NCBI RefSeq assembly: GCF_037975245.1
Contig: NC_092568.1
Location: forward strand, 6,989,501 to 7,053,500
Source of the DNA: Apostichopus japonicus
Lineage: Eukaryota > Echinodermata > Holothuroidea > Aspidochirotida > Stichopodidae
Reading direction: 5' to 3'
DNA length: 64,000 nt
Positions 55,581 through 64,000 of this stretch are shown here, one piece after another. The stretch's first letter is position 1, and the number at the start of each line of letters is the position of its first letter. The notes below the pieces were generated by a model, which saw only the letters and a program-made list of their open reading frames with translations, was not told where the DNA came from and made no database searches. The position numbers and the translations under genes were made by a program.

Positions 55581-57077
55581 ATGAGTTTCATTGCTCTTTT
55601 CTACTATAAATAAGCTAATCAAATTTCTTTGAACCCTGTCGTAGTATCAGGATTTCAATATCTTTAAATTTATCAAATTATAAACATAATTGATCTCGTC
55701 AACAGATGAAACTTAACTGTCTTTTTTTCCCTGCAAATTTGACTCCACTAATTTTCCTTTATTTTCCATCACTGAAACATGGAATATTATGTATGCTCTT
55801 CTTTTCCCACCACTCGGTGATATGCACGCTGCTTTTCAACAACATAAACCTTTGGAGCTAATTGAATCTTCTTTTATACAAACTTAAACAAAAATCTTTT
55901 AATTTTTGTGAGTTTTTTTTTTTGACTTTTCTAAAGCATCTCAACAAACATGAAACTATCACGATACTTTTCTTATCAAAGCATCAGAATAAGAGCACCC
56001 ACAATGAAATAGGGTGGGGGAGGTGGGTGGGGGCAAGCCCCTTTTGAAAACTTGAATTAGTTGCAGAAATAACTTTACTCAAAAAAAGGTACGAAATTCA
56101 AATATTTAGCACCCATTGTTCATAGATATCCCTGACTGATGTGCCGCTGTCTAGGTAGTAAATTTTGTTTATCTACCAATGCTCCCCCCAACCCCCCCCC
56201 CCCCGGCTCCGCTGTCCCTAAAATAATTGATTCACCAAAGTTGTATATAAATTGCACGACTGTAAAGTGTTTAATTTATTAAACTTAAATATTACCTACT
56301 TTGCATACAGGAAGTGGGACCTAAATTGTTATTGCCATGAAATACTGGGGATAATTTTACACCTCCTGTCACCTTGTTTACACAAGAAGAAAAGAAAATT
56401 CCAAAAAGTTGGCACAGACCATAACACTAGGAATGAGAAAGAAATTTAGTGTGAAATTGGTAGTGGGTTCGGGTATAAAGTAAACAGTGATACTATTTGA
56501 ATACCTGCATTTAACTTTACAAAACGGTACAAAATAAACTGTCACCAGGTGGTAATTCCTATTAATAGAGTAAGTCCTACCACTACCCATTGCATACCAC
56601 TACCTACATTCCTACCATTACCCATTGCATTTCCTAATGATATATCATTTTCCACTTTGTTTAACTATTTGACAAAATAACAATGAATTTAGAAATGAAA
56701 ACTGAAAGTGAACAAATGGACCGTTTTGAGAGTCAATGTTTGCGAGGACGTAATAAAAAAAGGAGTGAATAAAAATGGCCGAAATGTTCGAAAGGCAAAC
56801 AAAACAAAAAATGTGGGAAAAGTAATTGGCTGTGAGACGTCAGGTGAAAACTACCATCATGTATCATGTTAGTCCTTGGACAAATATTTTGTCTTTCCTT
56901 TGATGCTCCATTTCATTCTCTGTCTCTATCTCCCTGAATTCATGTTATCCTCTGTTGCCTAGTAACATCGCTCTTCGTGTAAGTCGGTCATTTTCCATCG
57001 GATGTCTCAAGACTTTGTGATTTCCTCTGTGCCTCCCTTTGCTTTGATGGTAGCCGTGCTGGAAAGAGGCGAGAAAG

Positions 57078-57083
57078 TTTATT
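57078..57083 (-). terminator. AQR: Candidate AQR polyadenylation signal
   Basis: AATAAA on the minus strand about 790 bp past the AQR stop; the stretch between would be the 3' UTR. Confidence 0.3.
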
Positions 57084-57874
57084 TCATCATTACACTGCAG
57101 CTATGAACATCTTGCATATTTCAGACAATTCATATCCTGAAGACTCTCTCTATTATAAATCCGCATGACGAAGGCTAAAGTCGAGCAAAGTATGTCTTCC
57201 CGATGACCTGGAGTTTTCTTATCAGTGTTGTGTGAATAGCAAAGATGATTGTCAGAAAATATCATTCTGTAATGGAATGTCTTCACTATGTGTGTGTGTG
57301 TATTCCTTTTTACTTCCTATTCACTGAATGAACATCAGAGAATCCTAAAAGGGGAGGTGGGGAGGGGGGAGGGGGACTCTGATTGGCTGATAATGTCTTT
57401 TTCCATTTCAGGGCATCTGTGGTGATTAATGTTTAAATGACATTTAAAGTTTTGTCAGTTTCTCTTATTACCTGAGAAAAAATTGATAAACTGTCCACAG
57501 TCCAACTTTCTGTCAAGCAAATACCATTTATAGGACTTGTAAATCCATTTTTTCTTTTGCTTATTGCCATTTGTCTCTGACAATACCTGCCTTGGTTCTG
57601 AGTCTTATGTCCAGAGTAAAGTGACTAAAGTCCATCGCATATTTCATGCTATCAAAAGTTGTGGTGTGTCTATACATTCATATAAGCATTTCATTTGAAG
57701 GAAAGAGCAATAGCTACTTTTTTTTGATAAGATCTCAAATATCCATTGTGGGATTTTTCTTCCAATGTATTATCACTTCAGTCGTAACCACTGGAGAGAA
57801 ACATTAATGCTATGCAATGATAAATGGAAGATACTGAAATGTTTTACATGAGATTTTAAAATCAGGACAGTCGC

Positions 57875-58093
57875 TTACTCTTCCCCCTCCGAATCACTGC
57901 TGTCTACTCCGGGGTGTTCGGGCATCTTGCTGGAATCCTCCTCCTTCACAGCCGCCTGGCTTGTTTCCACTGCTTCCATCTTGTCCTCTTCCATGGGTGT
58001 ATTGTCCCCCTCCTCTGGGTCTCCAGGAGGTTTGACCTGTGGGGGTCCTCTCCTCTTTGGTGGTTTGCTGAGAAAAGCATGTCTTCTTTCAAA
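57875..58093 (-). CDS. AQR: AQR last exon, acidic C-terminal tail
   Basis: 219 nt, 72 codons plus TAA (57877-57875). The acceptor is a pure T17 tract then AG. Begins [18 protein letters not shown], then Glu/Asp-rich blocks, ending [12 protein letters not shown]. Low complexity and charge suggest a disordered tail. Confidence 0.88.
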   Translation of the reverse strand, partial: FERRHAFLSKPPKRRGPPQVKPPGDPEEGDNTPMEEDKMEAVETSQAAVKEEDSSKMPEHPGVDSSDSEGEE

Positions 58094-61000
58094 CTAAAAA
58101 AAAAAAAAAAAAACCACAGTAAAGTAATTAATTTATAGTCCACTCAATTGCTGATCAATGGACCATGCTAACAAATTGTGGAAGGTTGACTTATGAACAA
58201 TATGAAAAGTGCTTTATTATTTGTTGCATTTAAAGAAATAACTTGAGCTGGAAGAAAAATACAACCCCCCCCCAAATTAAACAAACAGAATGAAACTTAA
58301 AAGCAGACAGTAAACCTTGTGAAGATTTCTTTGAGATGGCAATTATTTTAACTTTATGACTATATACAGGGATGTAAGTGCAGCGCAAAAAAAAACCTGG
58401 AAAACTATTCGGAGACCCCGGGTGAATCCCGTCCTAACACATCCTACTCCTAGCTCTGACTAATTACACACTATCGTTATGTTAGGCTAGCTCAAAAGTA
58501 TTAGCGCTAACACATCCTACTCCTAGTTCTGACTACTTACACACTATCGATATGTTAGGCTAGCTCAAAGTTACGAATACGTCACAGCGAACTCCGGAAT
58601 AAAAAACAGTCTCACATTCGATGCGATCACGAATATCGACTATCATATGCGTTTCTCGTAGATTTCCGCCGCTCACAAATATCACAAGCGTTAATTCCGA
58701 AACTTATGTCAAGCACCAGCAGTTAACAAGATGTGAATTAGGCAAGGTTTTTCAACGACAGAAATGAGCTATGGCGATTTGAAGTATGACTATATACAGA
58801 GATGTAAGTGCAGCGCAAAAAAAACCCTGGAAAACTATTCAGAGACCCCGGGTGAATCCCGTCCTAACACATCCTACTCCTAGCTCTGACTAATTACACA
58901 CTATCGTTATGTTAGGCTAGCTCAAAAGTATTAGCGCTTAAAACATCCTACTCCTAGTTCTGACTACTTACACACTATCGATATGTTAGTCTAGCTCAAA
59001 GTTACGAATACGTCACAGCGAACTCCGGAATAAAAAACAGTCTCACATTCGATGCGATCACAAATATCGACTATCATATGCGTTTCTCGTAGATTTCCGC
59101 CGCTCACAAATATCACAAGCTTTAATTCCGAAACTTATGTCGAGCACCAGCAGTTAACAAGATGTGAATTAGGCAAGGTTTTTCAAAGACAGAAATGAGC
59201 TATGGCGATTTGAAGTTCGCACGTACGCAACGATGTTCACATGGCACAATGTTGTACAGTGCAATGCGATGTGTAACAGGAAATAAAATGGTATTTTGGT
59301 TGAGCGATGAGTGAAAATTGAAGTTAGCTTGCTGCGACGGGCCAGGCATTTTTGCCGCGTTGTGTCTATGATATTCGTACAATTTTGGGGAAACTGTATT
59401 GGAATTTAAAAAAAAAGATTTCCGTAAAAATACGGAAGACTTACATCCCTGTATATAATTATGTAATACTCACTCCAATCTTAGCCTCAATCTCCCTGAT
59501 CTTATCCTGATAGAAATCGTAGACAAACTGAGCCATGTGGGGCATGTCCTCGATGACTAACCGAGGGCCCGGTGGGTTCTGGTCAACCTGTAAAAGATAG
59601 TAGAATGCAACGGTAATTATTAACCAATGGCAGGAGGCATTAGTAGCCTGGAGAAGAAATCAATCATTCTATCCAAGAATGAAAAATGTTTAGGCGAGCC
59701 CAATATCACAGAACATTTAGACAGACTGAGGAGAGAAGATCAATTATTCCATGGGTTTTATTTTCCTTATATTAATAGCTCCTACAGAAAGTTTCTGTAA
59801 CAGCTGATTGATAAAGGTAACAAGAATGAAACCCTCAAACCTGAGGAATTCTGTTGCAGAATCATAAATAAAACTACAAAAAGTGACTTCTCCTTTTCTT
59901 TCAGTCATCGCTGTGCCTACCACCAATCTTGATTTTGATCCAATGAGAAATGATTAAAACTGTTAAAAACTGACATTATCAACTTTTACTTAAAAGCAAC
60001 TTCAACTCAAACAGAAGATAACATCTCTCCCTGAATCTAGCCATACTTTGTGAGCTAGTTTCATATTTCAGTTTGCCAGTTTTTCCCCCCAATTTTTTTC
60101 CTTTTAAATTTCCTTTAGAAGGTGTGAAGGATCACAGATGACTTAATATTATGACAGTGTTACAAAACAAACACTTTAGTACAGTGGAAGGCACACACAA
60201 GCTAACCATTGAACCATTGAACCGACTCTCATATTTACACTCCCCCATTGCTCAATAATTTACAAGAAAGGGTTCTTTCCTAAGCAAAAAAACGTAACCA
60301 TTGAAATGAGAGAAAAGATAGACAAATAGAAGCAGTGCCATTGACGTCAATTTCCAGACACCCTTATTCGAGCATGAAAGGATCGATGAATAACTGAATG
60401 CTACTAGAAAATGTAGTACAAGCACAAATTAAAAACACGATAACAGACAATTTGTTGACAAGAATTGGCAAGTCATGCAAAACACTACCAAACATGATTT
60501 TTGATGAGTCATCATTACAAATTGCATAATGCATAACATTGTACAGAGGGCAGGAAGTATAATTGGAATTTTATACCGCATTATCACCATGACAAACGAG
60601 TACAAATCATCACATCAGATTTTTATCCAAAAAGAAACGAGGAAAAAAAAATAGATTAATCCTAAAATTTTGCTCAATATCATCCGCTTCCTGTCCTTCC
60701 CTCACCCTCTTTCCTCTCCCACAATGAAATGAATATGATAAGACAACAAAATCCAACTCCCACAAATTACAACTGGATATTAATTAGCACATGCCAATGA
60801 ACTATGGAAGCATGTTGTTTTCAGAAATTTGCTTTTATCTGATGTGGGCAACAATTTTTCACAAATAACATGTAGCAACTGGTGTCAGCTCTCTGAGACC
60901 CCCCCCCCCTCCCTGTCAGCACCCCATAGATTAAACATAAATGAAACTGCTCAACATTACTAATAAATTTCATATGAATTTTATATAATTGAAACAAATT

Positions 61001-62641
61001 CTTAAACCTTGTCGTCACTTGCTCTATGCTGTATAGACTTAAATTTTGTATGAATGTACATTACTTGACAATCATATATAGAAAGCATTGCTGATGAGAA
61101 ATCTCTACTTACTCTTCTTCTAGGGGGGAAGGTCTCCACTGGGGCCAAATGGAGGTGCACTGGCCGACTCATCAACTGAAAAAGAAGAAAAGCTGATCAA
61201 ATTGAGCTTGCATGGAACGAGGAAGAAGGGTGGGGGTGGGGGTGGGGGTGGGGGGAAGTGATCCTATACGGAAGTATCGCAAAGTTACACTACATGGATC
61301 ATTTGTTATAGTGAACAGATCAATGCTCCTAACAAAGTTGTGAACCAACTTTGTCACAAGTGAAAATATTGTTGGAGAAAGATGATAAATAATCACCATG
61401 ACAACATCAATTTAATATTTTCCAAATTATATTGATCATGTTTGAGTTACACATTATCTTACTAACAAGAAACAGACAGTTCCTTCAGGTTGTGAATAAC
61501 AACATGATTGTTGTGGTTGCACCAAGGACCACAAGCATTGTTCATCGTACAAACCACAGCGACAAAGAAAATGTGACATGCTACATTAAGATTCAATACC
61601 CTGTGAAAGGGGAAATCAAATAGAATTCTTTCATGCGTATGACCAACTAACCAAAGTATCTAATTTCAGACTTTCTACGTGCAACAGAAACCTGCAGTGC
61701 TTACCAGTCTGAAAGCAGGAGCGAGCTCGTAGCAATTCTGGAAGAGAGACACCCTGGCAAAGACATAGAGACCGAGACGAGCTCTTGACATAGCAACTAC
61801 CAGCCTCCGAACGTCCCTGTGAGCAGAGAGAGAGAGAGAGAGAGATTGATATAAATAATAATAATAATAATTAACAGTTCTTATATAGCACAACTTACAA
61901 TAAAGTCTCGCCGCACTGTACGTAACCCTGGTCATTGGTAACTTGTCACATCTACACACCAAAGTGTGCACAATTCAAACAATCTCTCCTGGGGCACCAC
62001 AGTGCACCACAGCCACATGGCCCCTGGGGGACTTCCCATAGGGTGCAGCCACAAACCGGCGCATGCAACTATATTTAAAAGTCACCTCGCAAGTCCCCAT
62101 TTATACACCTGGGTGAAGAGAGGCAATGGAGATAAAGTGCCTTGCCCAAGGACACAACGCAATAATCTGGCCAGAGCTTGAACCTGTAATCCTTAGATCA
62201 CAAGTCCACTGCCTTAACCACAATGCCCTCCTAAATGATTCATGTCCATCTCAGAATGGAATGGTATAAACTGGACAGATAATCTTAGAGGAAACAATAA
62301 AACCAACCATCTTCACCATCAGTATAAGCAGCTAGTTTCGTTCACAGATTAATAAGTAATAACTAATTTGAGGAGAGCAGAAATTGTTTTTGGTTGGAAC
62401 GTAATTTGAATAAAAAATTTTCAGGATAACTCCGGTTGCTGGTTCGAATCCTGTTCTAGCCCAAAAACACCTCTTTGCTCCTTTGAAAATTTGTCTATAA
62501 CTTTGGCTTATAATTTTAGAATACTAAGTAGTAAATCAAAAATATACTAACGCTTGATTTTGACAAATTTCTTGAACAGACCTTATTCTGTTTAGGATTA
62601 GTATTGGCCACAATAAATCCCACATAAATATTGCATAACCA

Positions 62642-62677
<36 letters not shown>

Positions 62678-64000
62678 TAATTCAAAATAAAAGGAATGTA
62701 ACTTGAACAAATAAATACAATGTAACATATCATAAGGGTGATGATTAAATAAATTCTTCATATTTAACAATCAAATATCAAACTTTATGTGTTAATTTTG
62801 GAATTTGTTCAGGGTTTGACAAGAAATAACATTCATAAGACTCAAGGGTTTATGACATTTCATATATAGTAAAGCTAATTATTGTTGCTAATTAAAGCTG
62901 CATTATTGGGCTCTAGATAAAAATGGAAAACAAACCTTAAATGTCCAACCACTCTAGAACGGACTAAGGACAGCAGGATGTAGTCATTCTGTTGACCCTG
63001 AAACCTATCAACGGTGGTTACCTGAAATGGTAGAAGTAAAGGTGGTAATTATAGGATTATTAAAAACATCTACACACTAACTGTCATTTTATTTGCCTGA
63101 ATCGATCACGAAACCATCAACAAATAACACGTAGGTAAGCTGTGACAAGGCCTTGATGATGTCATCATGAACTAATCACAAGTCATAGTGTGTGTGTGAT
63201 CCAATCTCCATAGCAACTGTCGGTTTAATGATTTCATTTCCTGAATCGATCATGAAACCAGCAAGACATAAAACTGATATGCAGATAAGTTGTGACAAGG
63301 TCTTGATGATGTCATCATGAACTAATCACTAGTCATAGTGTGTGTGTGTGATCCAATCTCCATAGCAACTGTCGATTAAATGGTTTCATTCATTCCCTGA
63401 ATCGATCATGAAACCATCAACACATAAAACTGATACATAGATAAGCTGTGACAAGGCCTTTATGATGTCATCATGAACTATAATCACAAGTCATACAGTG
63501 TGTGTGATCCAATCTCCATAGCAACTGTTGGTTTAATGGTTTCATTTCCTGAATCGATCATGAAACCATCAAGACAAAAAAAATGATGTGTAGATAAGCT
63601 GTGACAAGGCCCTGAATATGTCTTCGTGAAACCATGGTCTGTTATTACCTCCATGGTGAAACTAATTCCAATACTGTTTTTCAATAACAATAACACAATT
63701 ACAGTAAACAAAAACAGACAAGACTTCATCTCATTACACAACTTCAGATATTCTTTAGATAAGCTGTAAAAAAATTCCTTGAGGATGTCGTCATGAAGTA
63801 ATTACAATAATTCTGTTCTTAAATAACAACAACATTCACAAACAGTAAATAACAGCACACCTGACTTTATCTCGATACACAAACTTCGGATATTCTTGAG
63901 ATAACAGATGAGATGTGAAACTCTCCCTCTCAGAGGAATTATGCCTTTCTTCTTTCTGTCTTACCTTGCTGGGTATTCCAATCAGAGGATTCTCAGCGCA
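57875..64000 (-). CDS. AQR: Aquarius, intron-binding spliceosomal RNA helicase (C-terminal part)
   Basis: Six exons on the minus strand: 64000-63965 (cut by the window edge), 63021-62936, 61816-61705, 61175-61113, 59587-59474, 58093-57875. Phases agree and total 210 codons including stop. The product contains superfamily-1 helicase motif V ([20 protein letters not shown]) and motif VI ([20 protein letters not shown]), then LFQNCYEL and RPVHLHL, which I recognise from animal AQR. AQR (IBP160) binds the intron upstream of the branch point in the spliceosome and links splicing to snoRNP assembly. The tail is acidic and Ser/Glu-rich with a basic KPPKRRGPP patch. Its length and sequence differ from vertebrate AQR, as expected for this poorly conserved end. 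The gene begins beyond 64000. Confidence 0.93.
58367..59451. mobile_element. hAT-like element with internal 430-bp tandem duplication, in AQR intron
   Basis: Begins CAGGGATGTAAGTGCAGCGC and ends GACTTACATCCCTG (inverted). The body from 58367 repeats from 58797 with few changes, and the repeat includes 11 bp of left flank (tgactatata). Direct flanks share tatata. The right end lies 21 bp from the AQR donor at 59473. Confidence 0.75.
59474..59587 (-). CDS. AQR: AQR exon, C-terminal helix region
   Basis: 114 nt, phase 0-0, donor gtgagt. Encodes [20 protein letters not shown], comparable to the IKNMPQMANFVYN region of AQR. A hAT-like element ends at 59451, only 21 bp into the following intron. 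Confidence 0.9.
61113..61175 (-). CDS. AQR: AQR exon, post-helicase segment
   Basis: 63 nt, phase 0-0, donor gtaagt. Encodes [20 protein letters not shown], matching the conserved RPLHLH..P segment of AQR. Confidence 0.9.
61228..61256 (+). other. G-quadruplex-forming tract
   Basis: Runs of three to six Gs separated by single Ts (gggtgggggtgggggtgggg). On the AQR sense strand it is a C-rich tract about 55 nt upstream of the 3' splice site at 61176. Confidence 0.7.
61705..61816 (-). CDS. AQR: AQR exon with helicase motif VI
   Basis: 112 nt, acceptor tcacag, donor gtaag, in-phase 2, out-phase 0. Encodes [20 protein letters not shown], then [15 protein letters not shown] contains the motif VI arginine finger that contacts the ATP phosphates. 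Confidence 0.95.
61850..62232 (-). mobile_element. Retroelement (SINE/LINE 3' region), reverse orientation
   Basis: The minus strand ends in gtgctatataagaactgtta then (ATT)n, an L2-like tail. Upstream (on +) are cttgcccaaggacacaacgc and accacaatgccctcc, phrases common in dispersed invertebrate repeats. It lies in the AQR intron between the exons at 62936 and 61816. Confidence 0.55.
62645..62672. repeat. (TA)n microsatellite
   Basis: 28 bp of alternating AT in an AQR intron. Confidence 0.9.
62936..63021 (-). CDS. AQR: AQR exon with helicase motif V
   Basis: 86 nt, acceptor tttcag, donor gtttg, in-phase 0, out-phase 2. Encodes [20 protein letters not shown], then VVGHLR. The GQQND motif couples nucleotide and RNA binding in UPF1-like helicases. 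Confidence 0.93.
63095..63620. repeat. Tandem repeat, 4 copies of ~140-155 bp, in AQR intron
   Basis: cctgaatcgatcatgaaacc occurs at about 63099, 63240, 63397 and 63549, each followed by ataagctgtgacaaggcc, tgatgtcatcatgaactaat, (GT)n and tccatagcaactgt. Confidence 0.9.
63965..64000 (-). CDS. AQR: AQR exon (partial): [12 protein letters not shown]
   Basis: 36 nt visible, ending at donor gtaa in phase 0. The peptide is the conserved stretch immediately before helicase motif V in AQR. Confidence 0.9.

Noticed and set aside
57914..58138. Plus-strand ORF over the last AQR exon
   Set aside because: Antisense shadow of the acidic AQR tail, no splice or homology support.

Overview
This is eukaryotic, intron-rich, AT-leaning, repeat-dense DNA. 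Coding sequence occurs only as short exons with GT..AG junctions. The module types (WAP, VWC-like, Ly6/uPAR, multi-Cys repeats), an animal Aquarius orthologue, hAT-like and TTAA-flanked MITEs, GACCTTTGACC-rich repeats and L2-like 3' tails suggest a marine invertebrate. An echinoderm or another invertebrate deuterostome is my guess, but the species cannot be fixed from the sequence.

Two protein-coding genes lie on the minus strand. (1) About 1.9-46.6 kb: a multi-exon gene for a large secreted cysteine-rich protein. I reconstructed 35 phase-consistent exons from a signal-peptide exon (46611-46554) to 4381, about 1,360 codons, plus three doubtful 3' exons. Module order: signal peptide, 3 VWC-like, 2 WAP, 9 copies of an 8-Cys module, WAP, VWC-like, 2 more 8-Cys modules, 2 VWC-like, WAP, one Ly6/uPAR (LU) domain split over two exons, two tandemly duplicated Thr-rich linker exons, one VWC-like, then perhaps SEA-like sequence. 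Every module is bounded by phase-1 introns. All seven VWC-like modules carry the same internal phase-2 intron. (2) 57.9-64.0 kb: the last six exons (210 codons including stop) of Aquarius (AQR, intron-binding spliceosomal helicase). Its 5' part lies beyond the right edge.

Between them, 46.6-57.1 kb holds no gene I can support. It carries a 23-bp minisatellite, a (TA)n tract, a 180-bp exact tandem duplication in a GACCTTTGACC repeat array, and other repeats. The introns of gene 1 hold minisatellites (48, 29, ~22 and ~15 bp units), several terminal-inverted-repeat elements with recognisable target-site duplications, tRNA-like SINE heads and a LINE reverse-transcriptase relic. The AQR introns hold a duplicated hAT-like element ending 21 bp past a donor site and a four-copy tandem repeat.

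The candidate for a previously undescribed system is gene 1: a mosaic extracellular protein combining protease-inhibitor-like (WAP), VWC-like and three-finger (LU) modules with eleven copies of an 8-Cys module I cannot assign to a named family. All exon calls were made by eye from splice consensus, reading phase and cysteine pattern; no search was run.
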